Notes: generated from the sequence alone by a model not told the origin. Positions 10,566 to 20,925 are shown, numbered from the stretch's first letter. The stretch is 64,000 nt of DNA from an uncultured Saprospiraceae bacterium (GCA_938015435.1 CALLPN010000043.1:1-64000); one strand, 5' to 3'. Program-made: numbers and translations.

Positions 10566-11780
10566 TTATGCCAAGATCGATTTCGGAGTGCAAATATAGT
10601 GTTTAACTATAGATTTACTGCTAATGCTGTAATCCGAAATTTCTTCTAATGGATATATTTCACCATTTTTCATAAGAATGAGAATCTTTTCCTTATCCTT
10701 ATTGTATGTCTGATTCGATTCACTCCCAGTTAAAACTAAGAAATCTAGATCAGATTGGCTAAATCCATGATTATTCAATAATTGAGACCTCATATTTACT
10801 ATGATTTCTTCGTCTATCGTTTCATTCTGCAAATATACCTTAAATAAGGCTCTATTTAGAATAGAAGCGGATAAAAATTGTAGGACTTTATCGTCGCTGT
10901 TGCCCTGTATTTTAAGGGTGTAGACCACATCTGTGTCATCGACTCTACAAAAGCTTTCGATTATCTCCTTAGTTATTCTCGAATTGACGTTTTTACTCAG
11001 CTCAAGTAACTCTTTTAATGGTTGTGATATATGCTCAACTTTTCCCTTATTAAACTCCTGTTTTAGCTTCTTCATAAATGAAATAAGCATCTGCTCTGCC
11101 GCTATGCCAGTCTTATGTAAATACACTTGCCAATACATGAATCTACGAGCTACGAGAAATTTTTCAATTGAGTATATTCCTTTTTCCTCTATTACCAAAC
11201 GATTATCTCTAACGTCAAGCATAGATATAATGCGGTCATAACTTACAGCACCTTCTGCCACTCCAGTGAAGAAACTATCTCTATTGAGATAATCTAGCCT
11301 GTCCATATCGATCTGACCACTGATAAGCTCATGCAGAAATGGCTTACTATATTGACCTTTGAAAATTTCAATCCCTAAACTAAGCTTCCCATCAAATTCT
11401 GAATTAAGTGCTTCCATTATAGCTAGTGACATCTCCTCATGGTGGAAAGGAAGAATAATATGTTCCAAGGCATGTGAAAAAGGTCCGTGACCTACATCAT
11501 GCAGAAGTATAGCTAAACATACACCTTCAAATTCCTCATCACTAATTTCTATATTCTTTGATCTCAATGTATTAACAGCCTCACATGTAAGATGTAATGC
11601 TCCTAAGGCATGGTGGAATCTAGTATGCATTGCACCTGGATACACTAAATGGGAAAGACCTTGTTGTGATATACGACGAAGTCGTTGAAAGAACGGATGC
11701 TCAATGATATCATAAAGAATTTCAAACGGAAATGTGATAAATCCGTAGATAGGGTCATTAAAAAGTTTCTTTTTACTCAA
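10566..11780 (-). CDS. HD-domain phosphohydrolase
   Basis: The 404-aa protein belongs to the HD superfamily of metal-dependent phosphohydrolases (SAMHD1/dGTPase-like, YpgQ-type in bacteria). The metal ligands are visible as TRFHHALGALHL, ILLHDVGHGPFSHALEH and a later DMDRLDYLNRD. The N-terminal YGFITFPFEILYDIIEHPFF and FQRLRRISQQGL are also typical of the family. A nucleotide substrate is likely but not shown by sequence alone. The gene is divergent from porX and lies just upstream of the giant OmpA gene in the same direction. Confidence 0.85.
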   Translation of the reverse strand: MSKKKLFNDPIYGFITFPFEILYDIIEHPFFQRLRRISQQGLSHLVYPGAMHTRFHHALGALHLTCEAVNTLRSKNIEISDEEFEGVCLAILLHDVGHGPFSHALEHIILPFHHEEMSLAIMEALNSEFDGKLSLGIEIFKGQYSKPFLHELISGQIDMDRLDYLNRDSFFTGVAEGAVSYDRIISMLDVRDNRLVIEEKGIYSIEKFLVARRFMYWQVYLHKTGIAAEQMLISFMKKLKQEFNKGKVEHISQPLKELLELSKNVNSRITKEIIESFCRVDDTDVVYTLKIQGNSDDKVLQFLSASILNRALFKVYLQNETIDEEIIVNMRSQLLNNHGFSQSDLDFLVLTGSESNQTYNKDKEKILILMKNGEIYPLEEISDYSISSKSIVKHYICTPKSILA

Positions 11781-11894
11781 TAGTTGTAATATTAAAAATC
11801 ATAAGTCCGTTATGGTAACTTAGACGCACTAAAGCTGACCAAGTCACGCTTTATGGACAATTATTTAAAGATACAAAATCAAAGAGTTAACTAC

Positions 11895-13451
11895 ATGGAT
11901 AATAAGATAAAGATACTTTGGGCTGATGATGAGATAGATTTGTTGAAGCCGCAGCTGTTTTTTCTAGAGAAGAAGGGATATGAAGTAATAACTGTAACTA
12001 ATGGGCATGATGCTTTAGACGTAATAGCAGAAGATGCAAGTATCGATGTGGTATTCTTGGATGAAAGTATGCCAGGGCTTACCGGACTAGAGACCTTATC
12101 TCGTATCAAGGAGACTAAAGGCAGTATTCCGATAGTGATGATCACTAAGAACGAAGCTGAAAATTTGATGGAAGAGGCTATTGGTTCTCAGATAGATGAT
12201 TATCTGATTAAGCCTGTGAATCCTAATCAAATATTATTGACACTCAAAAAATTAATCGATAATAAGAGATTGGTAAGTGAAAAAACAGCAACGGACTACC
12301 AACAGGAGTTCAGGAATATATCGATGGATATCTCTAGTGGTCCTGATCATGAAGAATGGACAGCGATCTATAAGCGTATTATCAATTGGGAGCTCAAACT
12401 CGACGAAAGTAACAATCCGCAACTCAAGGAGATTCTTGATATGCAAAAAAGTGAAGCCAATAAAGAGTTTTCGCGATATGTGACCAAAAACTACGAAAAT
12501 TGGATCAATGGAGAAAATGGACCAGTCCTCTCGCATAACATGATGAGAGAAAAGATATTCACCAAAATGGATAGAACTAAGCCGGTTTTCTTTCTTCTAT
12601 TAGATAATTTGAGATATGACCAATGGAAAGTCATAGAACCATTAATAACAGAGCTATTTAGAGTAGATAATGAAGATCACTTCTATAGTATGCTTCCCAC
12701 AGCTACCCAATATAGTCGTAATGCAATATTCGCAGGTATGACTCCAGCTGATATACAAAAAAAATATAAAGACAAATGGCTCAATGATAATGAGAAGGGA
12801 GGTAAGAATATGCACGAGAAATTCTTCTTCCAAGAGCAAGTGGGTCGTATTGTTAGAGATGATATTAAAACGGACTATGTAAAGATTACGAATGTCAGTA
12901 AGGCGAAGCACTTACAGGATAATATTTTAAACTTTATGCAGAATGATATGTCTGTGATCGTATACAATTTTATAGATATGCTATCTCATAGCCGTACTGA
13001 AATGGAAGTTATAAAAGAGTTGGCTGGAGATGAAAAAGCATATAGATCCTTGACCAAATCTTGGTTTCTTAATTCTCCACTCTATGGTGCACTTGAAAAA
13101 TTGGCAGAAAAAGACATTCAATTGTTTGTTTCTACGGATCATGGTACAATCAGGGTTAAGCAGCCTAGTAAGGTAATTGCAGACAGAGATACTTCAACTA
13201 ATCTTCGTTACAAAGTGGGTAAAAATCTACAGTTTGATCCTAAAGATGTATTGGCTTTCCGTGATCCGCATAAAGCTGGGTTACCTACACCTAACATTAG
13301 CTCTACCTTCATATTTGCCAACGAGGATAAATTTTTCCTTTATCCAAACAACTATAACCACTTCAAACAATACTATAACGATACCTTTCAGCATGGTGGA
13401 ATTAGCTTAGAGGAAGTCATATGTCCTGTTATCACATTATCAAGCAAGTAA
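11895..13451 (+). CDS. porX: PorX: response regulator with PglZ phosphodiesterase domain, T9SS regulator
   Basis: In Bacteroidota PorX works with the kinase PorY and a sigma factor to control type IX secretion genes. From the second ATG the product is 518 aa, starting MDNKIKILWADDEID. The receiver domain occupies about residues 1-125 with phospho-acceptor Asp56 (VVFLDESMPG) and the conserved Lys in DDYLIKPVNP. A helical linker follows. The PglZ/alkaline-phosphatase-like domain then shows LLLDNLRYDQW, a nucleophile threonine near 271 (PTATQYSRNA) and the metal motif STDHGTIRV. An ATG at 11853 adds 14 residues and is less likely. The several T9SS cargo genes in this window fit its role. Confidence 0.92.
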   Translation: MDNKIKILWADDEIDLLKPQLFFLEKKGYEVITVTNGHDALDVIAEDASIDVVFLDESMPGLTGLETLSRIKETKGSIPIVMITKNEAENLMEEAIGSQIDDYLIKPVNPNQILLTLKKLIDNKRLVSEKTATDYQQEFRNISMDISSGPDHEEWTAIYKRIINWELKLDESNNPQLKEILDMQKSEANKEFSRYVTKNYENWINGENGPVLSHNMMREKIFTKMDRTKPVFFLLLDNLRYDQWKVIEPLITELFRVDNEDHFYSMLPTATQYSRNAIFAGMTPADIQKKYKDKWLNDNEKGGKNMHEKFFFQEQVGRIVRDDIKTDYVKITNVSKAKHLQDNILNFMQNDMSVIVYNFIDMLSHSRTEMEVIKELAGDEKAYRSLTKSWFLNSPLYGALEKLAEKDIQLFVSTDHGTIRVKQPSKVIADRDTSTNLRYKVGKNLQFDPKDVLAFRDPHKAGLPTPNISSTFIFANEDKFFLYPNNYNHFKQYYNDTFQHGGISLEEVICPVITLSSK

Positions 13452-13522
13452 TATGGTTAGATGGTAAGGGATATTTTTGACTAGTAATCTGTACTACTTA
13501 GAAAATATAGATAGAATATATT

Positions 13523-13558
13523 AAGCCTAGTGGATTTATTTCTGCTGGGCTTTTTTTA
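13523..13558 (+). terminator. Terminator after porX
   Basis: An 8-bp stem (AAGCCTAG / CTGGGCTT, one G-U pair) with a 14-nt loop runs into seven T residues. Confidence 0.65.
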
Positions 13559-13608
13559 TATTGGAATTGTGAAAATTTGGCATCCTTCAAATCAAGGTGT
13601 CTAAAACT

Positions 13609-14067
13609 CTAATCTTCTTGATCTAGGAGACCTGTGAAAATATGTGGATGTTCAGCTACGAAGTCGTTATACCAAGCTTTGCTTTTAAGAAAGTAGATAT
13701 TTTTTCCATGCTTAGTAACTCCGCGCATTTTGATGCATACTACTGTTTTGAGTATGAGATTGTATTCTTTTATTTTATCTATATCCTCATATCGGTATTG
13801 ATAGGTTTGGAAATAGTTGCTCGCCGAAAAAGTAGGATCACTAAATTCTACTCTTAGTAATTTCATCAGAGTGAAATAAATGAAGAATAAGAATACTAGG
13901 AAAAATCCAAGTACACTTAGCTTGAAAGTCCAATCGCCGAATAGTAGATTTTCTTCTCCTGATGAAAAGAAAATGGCTACGGTTAACAATCCAAAGAATG
14001 CTATCCATAGGGTAGGCAAAAAGATTTTGAGTACTAATGTTAGATTAGAACTTACTCTTGTGCTCAT
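13609..14067 (-). CDS. Small membrane protein of unknown function
   Basis: This 152-aa product is not recognised. It has two hydrophobic segments (about residues 12-31 and 46-66) and a soluble C-terminal half that contains a PH-like mixed pattern (RYEDIDKIKEYN...VVCIKMRGVTKHGKNIYFL). Its ATG overlaps the tatC stop by four bases (ATGA), so the two are translationally coupled. It may act at the membrane alongside TatC or simply share its transcript. Confidence 0.75.
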   Translation of the reverse strand: MSTRVSSNLTLVLKIFLPTLWIAFFGLLTVAIFFSSGEENLLFGDWTFKLSVLGFFLVFLFFIYFTLMKLLRVEFSDPTFSASNYFQTYQYRYEDIDKIKEYNLILKTVVCIKMRGVTKHGKNIYFLKSKAWYNDFVAEHPHIFTGLLDQED

Positions 14068-14897
14068 GAGTTTTCCTTTATTTGGTTTGCTTTTTCGACT
14101 CTGCGACTAATGTGTATACTGATCTCATACAAGAAGAATAGTGGCACTCCGATTAGAAACTGAGAAGTAACATCTGGTGGAGTGATAACTGCTGCTAACA
14201 CGAGTATAATTATTAATGCATGCTTTCGATATTTCCTCATAAAATCAGGCGTAAGTAAGCCTACCTTAGATAAGAAATATACGACTATCGGCAGCTCAAA
14301 TACGATGCCTGTAGGGATGGTAAACATGGTAAGGTAGCTCACATAAGAGGCTAGGGTAGGATCTATGATGATCTCAGAGCTCAGATTGTATCCCACCAGA
14401 AATTTAATAGCAAATGGAGAGATAACAAAGTATCCAAACAGTGCGCCGGCTATAAACAGAAAAGAGCAATACGCTACTATTCCTCTAGCTGCTTTTTGTT
14501 CTCCAGGATACAATCCTGGCTTGAGAAATTGCCAAAATTCCCAAAATATATAAGGAAATGCGCCGATGAAACCTAAGCTCATACAGACCTTAAGGCTGGT
14601 GAAAAACTGCTCGCCAAGTTCTTTAACTTGTAGTCCAAATACCGGTGGTTGGAAGCACGTGGCATCCGACAAACCGCAAAAGAATCGATAAGTAAGGAAA
14701 GAATCTTGCTTGGGCCAAAAGATAATATTATCAAATACCCAAGATTCGAAGATGTAGCAAATTATCGCCAACAATACAATAGCTAACAAAGACCTAATAA
14801 TATGCCATCTGAGCTCCTCAAGGTGCTGTAAGAAACCCATTTCTCCCTCATCTTCCTTAGCAGGTGAGTTATTTTTCTTTTTGGCTAGTCCGAGCAT
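14064..14897 (-). CDS. tatC: Twin-arginine translocase subunit TatC
   Basis: TatC is the receptor for twin-arginine signal peptides in the Tat export system. The 277-aa protein has the usual six membrane segments. Family signatures include MGFLQHLEELRWHIIRSL near the N-terminus, FPYIFWEFWQFLKPGLYPGEQ and the late segment AAVITPPDVTSQFLIGVPLF. No tatA/B gene is adjacent, which is common in Bacteroidota. The coupled small membrane-protein gene lies directly downstream. Confidence 0.95.
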   Translation of the reverse strand: MLGLAKKKNNSPAKEDEGEMGFLQHLEELRWHIIRSLLAIVLLAIICYIFESWVFDNIIFWPKQDSFLTYRFFCGLSDATCFQPPVFGLQVKELGEQFFTSLKVCMSLGFIGAFPYIFWEFWQFLKPGLYPGEQKAARGIVAYCSFLFIAGALFGYFVISPFAIKFLVGYNLSSEIIIDPTLASYVSYLTMFTIPTGIVFELPIVVYFLSKVGLLTPDFMRKYRKHALIIILVLAAVITPPDVTSQFLIGVPLFFLYEISIHISRRVEKANQIKENS

Positions 14898-14990
14898 TTG
14901 TAATCTATATCAATGAATCGAAGTGCAAATATAAGCTACAATGTCTTGTGAAGTTGTCTATTCCTTGTAATAGTTTGACAGCATTGAATG

Positions 14991-15917
14991 CTATATCTTT
15001 CCTATAAGCTGAGAAATAAAGAATAGGTAAAAGATAATCAACATTGCTCCTTCCCATTTGCTAATCTTACGAGTAAGGCAAATCATTCCAAATAAGATGG
15101 TAGCGGCAAGCATAAAAGGAGTGTCAAAAGTCAATGTTTCTTTAGGAATAGTAAGATCTCCGAAGAGTCTAGGTATACTCATGACAGCAAACGTATTAAA
15201 CATATTACTACCCAATACATTACCTATTGCCATTCCGTGATTACCTGCTTTTGCAGCTTTAACGCTCACTACTACCTCAGGTAAAGATGTACCCAAAGCA
15301 ACGGCTCCTAATGCGATAATATGTGGATCTATAGACATAATAGTGGCTATCTCTGTCATAGCTTTGATCGTATAAGTCGCGCCAAAATATACTAAGATTG
15401 CTCCTAATACTAACATGGCATATGACTTTGCATCAGGTTTGTCGCCTCGATCTTCATCTTCACTTTTTTTACCTGAAAAAGAATTCAACAAAAATACAAT
15501 GAGTGCGATGAGGAATATTCCTGCCTCTATTAATGTAAATTGAAGGTCATACAAAGCGAAGTATAGGAGGAATGCAGACCCAAAGAGCAATGGCATATCA
15601 ATATCCATTACATCGAAATCGATTTTCATCTTACCCGCTACAAATGCAGACAAGCCAAGAACAAGAAGAATATTGGTAATATTGGAACCGATAACATTAC
15701 CCACGACAATCTCAGAGGTGCCATCCATTACGGCTGCAATCGAGGCGGCTAACTCAGGTAACGATGTACCAAAGGCTACAATAGTCACACCGATGATAAA
15801 TGACGGTATTCCCATGTAAGTACCAATCTTTTCTGCGGCACCTATAAACCAATCTGAGGCTATTACTAGAGCTGTCAAACTCACCACAAATACTACAATA
15901 GCTAATGTTAATCCCAA
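14991..15917 (-). CDS. CaCA-family calcium/sodium antiporter
   Basis: This 308-aa integral membrane protein has the two inverted alpha-repeats of the Ca2+/cation antiporter family. The first repeat shows FGTSLPELAASI and GNVIGSNITNILLVLG; the second shows ALGTSLPEVVVSV and GNVLGSNMFNTFAV. These are the ion-binding motifs of YrbG/NCX-type exchangers. It is probably an inner-membrane exporter of calcium in exchange for sodium or protons. It lies 93 bases upstream of tatC in the same direction and could share a transcript. Confidence 0.92.
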   Translation of the reverse strand: MGLTLAIVVFVVSLTALVIASDWFIGAAEKIGTYMGIPSFIIGVTIVAFGTSLPELAASIAAVMDGTSEIVVGNVIGSNITNILLVLGLSAFVAGKMKIDFDVMDIDMPLLFGSAFLLYFALYDLQFTLIEAGIFLIALIVFLLNSFSGKKSEDEDRGDKPDAKSYAMLVLGAILVYFGATYTIKAMTEIATIMSIDPHIIALGAVALGTSLPEVVVSVKAAKAGNHGMAIGNVLGSNMFNTFAVMSIPRLFGDLTIPKETLTFDTPFMLAATILFGMICLTRKISKWEGAMLIIFYLFFISQLIGKI

Positions 15918-16371
15918 TTCTTATAAATTTTTATTTTAAGAGAAAGCAAAACTAACTATTTATTAGTCTATAATTATATAATAAGATTCATACTCCATCG
16001 ATTTGTGACGGACGCCATTTAATATTGGACTAACTAAAGAGAATCTAAGATAATTGCAGCCAAACTGCTTTGAGAATGAACTGAAGTCTAGATATCTAGG
16101 TGAAAGGATAGGCCTATTGGACATTGATTTTTCTGTATTGTTATAATGTATTTGGGTAACAAAAGAAATGAAAAGCTTCTGGATTTGATATTTGGAAATG
16201 CTGTAGTTTTGAAATATAAGACTAAGGCAATGTAATTGCCTTCCTTTTTGATTAAAGTAACTTGATCGGAAAATCTCAAGCTATTGCTATAATTGACTAC
16301 TTTTAAGCTAGCTCTAATACCACCGTGATACGGTATCAAGCTTTAATTTTAAAAACAACTATAATTATAAA
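15918..16371. other. Intergenic region without a supported gene
   Basis: This 454-base AT-rich gap separates the divergent antiporter and TPR-protein genes and presumably holds both promoters. A minus-strand open frame (16088-16339) has no recognisable features. I see no RNA gene or clear repeat. Confidence 0.5.
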
Positions 16372-17091
16372 ATGCTCTTTTCTCCTATAGTAATATTACA
16401 GCTCTATTGTGCATATCAGATATATACTAACAGGCATGAACCGTATTGGTATTTTATTGTATTCTTTTTACCTCTTATAGGATCTCTGATATTCTTATAT
16501 GCGACAGTCATTCGTAGTATGAATGTGGATGATGTTACTAATACGATTAAAGATGCATTTTCGGAAGATCCAGAATTAGATAGACTCAAAAAAGAACTCT
16601 CGTTTGCTGATACGATGAAGAATAGATTGAATCTCGCCAATGCATTTCTAGTAAGGGGAAATGGAGAATGGGCAGAGAAAGAATACAAGTCCTGTCTAGT
16701 GGGAGCATACAGCGACGATGCTTCCATATTAATCAAATTATTACATGCCCTTCACATTCAAGACAAGCACAAAGAAGCAGTTGATGTTGGAGGGAAACTA
16801 ACTACAGATCCGTTATTCAAAAAGAGTAAAGAGCGAATTTCATACGCGATCTCATTAGGTCGATTAGGTAAGAATAATGAGGCTATAAAGGAATTTAATT
16901 CGATGAATACTCGATACTCTAATTACGAACACAGATTGGCTTACGTCCAGTTTCTTAAGAGTGTCGATGATACAAATGGAGCCAAGTCATTGTTGGAATC
17001 TCTAGGTACAGAAGTAGATCAAATGAATGGTAATGAAAAGAGGACTAATAGAGAAGTAATAAAGAGGATTAAAGTGGAAGTGAAAGCTTAG
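16372..17091 (+). CDS. Membrane-anchored TPR-like protein
   Basis: The 239-aa product starts with two hydrophobic segments (about residues 1-20 and 24-48) resembling the N-terminal membrane domain found on phospholipase-D-like and related anchored proteins. A cytoplasmic helical part follows. The pattern LANAFLVRGNGEWAEKEY, LLHALHIQDKHKEAVDVG and ISLGRLGKNNEAIKEF suggests three or four tetratricopeptide-like helix pairs. It probably mediates protein contacts at the inner membrane. The partner is unknown. Confidence 0.75.
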   Translation: MLFSPIVILQLYCAYQIYTNRHEPYWYFIVFFLPLIGSLIFLYATVIRSMNVDDVTNTIKDAFSEDPELDRLKKELSFADTMKNRLNLANAFLVRGNGEWAEKEYKSCLVGAYSDDASILIKLLHALHIQDKHKEAVDVGGKLTTDPLFKKSKERISYAISLGRLGKNNEAIKEFNSMNTRYSNYEHRLAYVQFLKSVDDTNGAKSLLESLGTEVDQMNGNEKRTNREVIKRIKVEVKA

Positions 17092-17251
17092 GATGGTTTT
17101 ATTTTTAATAGAAATTAGAAAGCAATATAATTGAGATTTAATATTTCTAGAGCAAAGCGTTGAAAACGAAAGGTTTAATAAATCTTTATTTTTTGAATAT
17201 TGCTAAATAGGTATATACTAAATATTTTATAATAAATTAAATAGTAATTTT

Positions 17252-18493
17252 ATGAAATTCACATTTACGTTTGTTTTTTATTTTATGCTTTTTTCAAGCT
17301 CAATTTTTGCTCAAAGTTGGACAGTAATTCCTTATGCAGATGTCAGTGATGAGAACCTAAGAATCATTTCTTTATATGAAGATAGTGATGGAAATGTTTG
17401 GGGTGGTAATGCTTATGCTGGACGAATAGTGCGTTGGAATGGTACGGTTTGGGAAACGTTTAATAATTCTATTACTGGTATGACGGATAATTCACCATGG
17501 GTAGGTAAAATGCTTCAAGATTCGTCTGGTAAAATGTGGTTTTGCTCTGGGGATGGCGTGGCAACGTGGGAAAACGGAAGTTGGATTAATTACAAAACTA
17601 GTAATTCTGACATTCCAGCGAATTCAGCTTCAGGCATTATTGAAGAAGATGGTAAACTATGGTTTACTATGAGGAAAAATTTAGCTTCTTTTGATGGTGT
17701 AACTTGGGCGAATACTGTAATCCCTGATGCTGATTGGAATTCAGGAGGATTAGCTTCTATGGGAAATGGCAGCTTTTTTGTGTCAATGGTTAATGGTGAT
17801 CCTGTTCGTCAATTTGATGGTACGGATTGGGAGATTTTCAGTACCGATAATTCAAATATTAATTCGAATTATCAATATCATATTGCAAAAGTAGATGATC
17901 AAACATTCTGGTTTGGAGGCCCTAGCGGTAGAGGGAATCTATATGAAAACGGAGTATGGACTCCTTCGGCTGATATAACAGGATGGTCTTTGGGCTTCAG
18001 TGAATATATTACAAGTATTGCAGTAAACGGTTCCAAAGATGACGTTTGGTTTTCGACTGGTGATGGATTATTTCATTTAAAAGATGGTGTTGGAACAGAA
18101 TTTAAATCAAGTAATTCGCCAATGACTTCTAATGAAGTACATACTGTTATGTTGGCTTCCGATGGTCGTGTTTGGTGTGCTACGGAAAACGAAATTCTTA
18201 TTTATGACGAAGGGGATATAAGCCCTACTAGGGATTTGACGAATGCTGGATTTTTGAAAATTTTGACAAACCCTGTTCAAGGAATGGTCAATTTAACTAT
18301 TGAAAATAATGGGGATCCTGTGGGTCGTAACGGATTGATTACGATATATAATAATGTAGGACAGCCGATGGAAATTCTAGAAGTAACTAGCGATCAAATG
18401 AGTATTGGTGTGGATGATTTTCTAGTGGGGAAGTACATTTTGCAATATACAGATGACAACGTAAACGCAGTTACTCAGTTTTTGAAACAGTAA
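17252..18493 (+). CDS. Secreted beta-propeller protein with T9SS sorting domain
   Basis: The 413-aa protein has a signal peptide (MKFTFTFVFYFMLFSSSIFAQ). It then has repeated propeller blades of the two-component-regulator-propeller kind (DSDGNVWGG, DSSGKMWFCSGDGVATW, SKDDVWFSTGDGLFHL, ASDGRVWCAT). The last ~80 residues form a T9SS-type C-terminal domain (LTNPVQGMVNL ... GKYILQYTDD). It is therefore probably exported to the cell surface or medium by T9SS. No catalytic motif is visible. Confidence 0.82.
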   Translation: MKFTFTFVFYFMLFSSSIFAQSWTVIPYADVSDENLRIISLYEDSDGNVWGGNAYAGRIVRWNGTVWETFNNSITGMTDNSPWVGKMLQDSSGKMWFCSGDGVATWENGSWINYKTSNSDIPANSASGIIEEDGKLWFTMRKNLASFDGVTWANTVIPDADWNSGGLASMGNGSFFVSMVNGDPVRQFDGTDWEIFSTDNSNINSNYQYHIAKVDDQTFWFGGPSGRGNLYENGVWTPSADITGWSLGFSEYITSIAVNGSKDDVWFSTGDGLFHLKDGVGTEFKSSNSPMTSNEVHTVMLASDGRVWCATENEILIYDEGDISPTRDLTNAGFLKILTNPVQGMVNLTIENNGDPVGRNGLITIYNNVGQPMEILEVTSDQMSIGVDDFLVGKYILQYTDDNVNAVTQFLKQ

Positions 18494-18746
18494 ATTAATG
18501 TAATCTGTTTTTAGGTTTTGTAAAATGGTTTGAATAAAAATATTTGAGGTATAGTCAAAAAGAAGACGATTTATAAACCTCTGGTTATATTATCTTGATT
18601 TGAAATTTGTCTGAGGCTAAGTAATCAGGAAATCATGACAATGTATTGCGACTATTGTATAATGTAGATTAATAGTACTAAGTGATATGTAAGTGAAAAA
18701 TAAGATCAAGGAAATGTAAATAGTATTTCGTGTCGAAACAAAAAAT

Positions 18747-18778
18747 AAAAGGAAGAATCATGTTCGATTCTTCCTTTT
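18747..18778. terminator. Terminator hairpin after the acyl-CoA dehydrogenase gene
   Basis: A perfect 13-bp stem (AAAAGGAAGAATC / GATTCTTCCTTTT) with a 6-nt loop lies 28 bases beyond the stop of the minus-strand gene. The symmetric A/T ends allow use in both directions. The rest of the 312-base gap (18494-18805) shows nothing else. Confidence 0.8.
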
Positions 18779-18805
18779 AATATTCAAATTTATTAATCTT
18801 TAATC

Positions 18806-20581
18806 TTATAAAGCATTCGCAATTGACCTTCTCAATTCTTTAGTGTTCTTAAGAGGATAAGTCGTGTATTTTCTAAGCGCATGAACAAAATCTCCTTGCT
18901 TCGATGGTGAGACTAATGCAGAGATTGCGTCGATACCAAACTTGTGGATAGAACTATTGTATTCATGGAATGAAACCTGCATTATATTCTCTGCATGAGG
19001 CAGATCTTTATGGTTTTTATCTTTCATCCTACTTACTCTTAAGTGAATAGATTCTGCTAGGAATATATGTATAACGATGTCTGATAGATTCATCAATATT
19101 TCTTGTTCTTCTTTGAGATCTAATTTACCCCCCATTGCTTTTTGCGCAGCAGTTCCAAGAAGCATTAGCAGTACTTTTTTATACTTCTGAATAGATTCTG
19201 CTTCTTCAGGGTATGATCCATCAGTAGCGTAGTTGGCATCTTTTCCTTCAGTCAATTCAGATTGAATAGCAAGTGCAGGAGTAGCGATGTCTAGTTGCCC
19301 TTTCATTGCCAGCTTAAGTATGCTACTCATGATCACCATACGATTGATTTCGTTGGTGCCTTCAAATATTCTATTGATACGAGCATCCCTATATGCTCTG
19401 GCGGCAAAGCCCTCTTCAGAATATCCCATTCCGCCATGTATCTGTACCGTCTCGTCTACTGTATAGTCTAGTGATTCTGATCCATCGACTTTGATGATTG
19501 AGCACTCGATAGCATATTCTTCAGCGGCCTGTAATTTGGCTTGAGCTGTATCTACACCTTCTGATTTGAGAACGGCTATTCGGTCATTGATCAATGATGA
19601 ACATCTGTATAATCCACTCTCTGATGCGAATGTTCTAGTGGCTTGCTCTGCTAATTTGTGCTTGATGGCACCGAAGTCATAAATTGGCTTGCTGAATTGC
19701 TCTCTGGTTTTAGCATACTTCACAGATTCTGCGGTCAATACTTTCGATCCACCTATTACAGATGCGCCTAGTTTAAATCTTCCAGTATTCAGTACGTTAA
19801 AGGCTATTTTATGTCCTTTGCCCAATTGACCTAATAAGTAATTGGCTGGTATTTTTACATTTTCAAAGTATACTTGTCTCGTAGATGATCCTTTGATACC
19901 TAGCTTTTCTTCCTCAGCACCTAAGGTGAAACCTTCCATTCCTTTCTCTACTATAAACCCAGTAAATCCATGTCCAGGTACTTGTGCGAATACAGTAAAC
20001 ACATCTGCAAATCCAGCATTGGTTATCCACATTTTCTGCCCATTAAGAACATAGTGAGTTTCATCTTCTGATAGTATTGCGGTGGACTTAGCAGATAATG
20101 CATCAGATCCACTACTAGGCTCAGTAAGACAGTAGGCGGCCTTCCATTCTCCAGAAGATAGTTTGGGTAGGTATTTATCTTTTTGTTCCTGAGTACCAAA
20201 GTATAGTATAGGTAACATGCCGATACCTGTATGGGCATTATATGTTACTGAAAATGATGACGCATTGCCGATCTCTACTCCTATGATCGTATTGGTGTTA
20301 AAGTCCATATCCATACCGCCATATTGTTCCGGCATGTGTGTCCCCATAAATCCAAGCTCTCCGAACTTCTCAACAAGGGTGGAAGCGATATTATCTTCTT
20401 GCTTTTCCATCTTAGCTATATTAGGAGTAATCTCCTTAGCTATGAAGTCTCTCACCGTTTCGATGATCATATGTTGTTCTTCTGAGAAGTCTTCTGGGAA
20501 GAATCCTTCTGAGGCATTCACTGATTTAATGAGGAATTCTCCTCCTTTCAGTGATTTTGAATTAGCTGCTGTTGTAGACAT
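18806..20581 (-). CDS. Acyl-CoA dehydrogenase, very-long-chain (VLCAD/ACAD9) type
   Basis: This 591-aa flavoenzyme performs the first step of fatty-acid beta-oxidation. The standard ACAD core occupies about residues 20-420. It shows YCLTEPSSGSDA (substrate/FAD loop), GQKMWITNAG, QVYFENVKIPANYLLG, YAKTREQFSKPI and QIHGGMGYSEE. The catalytic glutamate is in RIFEGTNEINR. About 170 further C-terminal residues form the extra helical domain seen in VLCAD/ACAD9 proteins, longer than the short/medium-chain family. It stands alone between terminators, with no beta-oxidation partners nearby. Confidence 0.93.
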   Translation of the reverse strand: MSTTAANSKSLKGGEFLIKSVNASEGFFPEDFSEEQHMIIETVRDFIAKEITPNIAKMEKQEDNIASTLVEKFGELGFMGTHMPEQYGGMDMDFNTNTIIGVEIGNASSFSVTYNAHTGIGMLPILYFGTQEQKDKYLPKLSSGEWKAAYCLTEPSSGSDALSAKSTAILSEDETHYVLNGQKMWITNAGFADVFTVFAQVPGHGFTGFIVEKGMEGFTLGAEEEKLGIKGSSTRQVYFENVKIPANYLLGQLGKGHKIAFNVLNTGRFKLGASVIGGSKVLTAESVKYAKTREQFSKPIYDFGAIKHKLAEQATRTFASESGLYRCSSLINDRIAVLKSEGVDTAQAKLQAAEEYAIECSIIKVDGSESLDYTVDETVQIHGGMGYSEEGFAARAYRDARINRIFEGTNEINRMVIMSSILKLAMKGQLDIATPALAIQSELTEGKDANYATDGSYPEEAESIQKYKKVLLMLLGTAAQKAMGGKLDLKEEQEILMNLSDIVIHIFLAESIHLRVSRMKDKNHKDLPHAENIMQVSFHEYNSSIHKFGIDAISALVSPSKQGDFVHALRKYTTYPLKNTKELRRSIANAL

Positions 20582-20925
20582 AGTCTGAGGTATTAATTAT
20601 GCGATTTATTCATTTATTTAACTCAAAGTTAAATAAATAAATTTTAGGATTCTAATATTATTTCAATATTGTATGTAAGTAACTGATATAATGCCATTTA
20701 TGGATAATTTAGTTAATTAACTTGCAGTATAATTAATGTTTCTGTAGTTTGTATTTTACGTTGATATTAAGCGTGGTATATATTAGGATAATTAGTATAT
20801 AACCTATTGAGTAATAGACGTATATATTATAAGGAAATACTAGTTGTTTATTTGCTTGATATTAATTACTTTTGCAATCCCTTAAAACGAGGGGTTAATA
20901 TTACATAACAAATACACGGAGATAC
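20582..20925 (+). promoter_or_regulatory. Upstream region of rpsU with Bacteroidota-type promoter
   Basis: In this 344-base AT-rich gap the only clear signal is a -7 element TACTTTTG at 20867-20874, matching TAnnTTTG. An imperfect -33 box (TTGT at 20844-20847) lies 19 bases before it. Transcription would start near 20881, giving a leader of about 45 bases to the rpsU ATG. Confidence 0.5.

Noticed and set aside
12252-12911. Several antisense frames within porX
   Set aside because: They are shadows of a well-supported gene.
16088-16339. Open frame of 83 codons on the minus strand
   Set aside because: It has no recognisable motif and lies in the divergent promoter gap.
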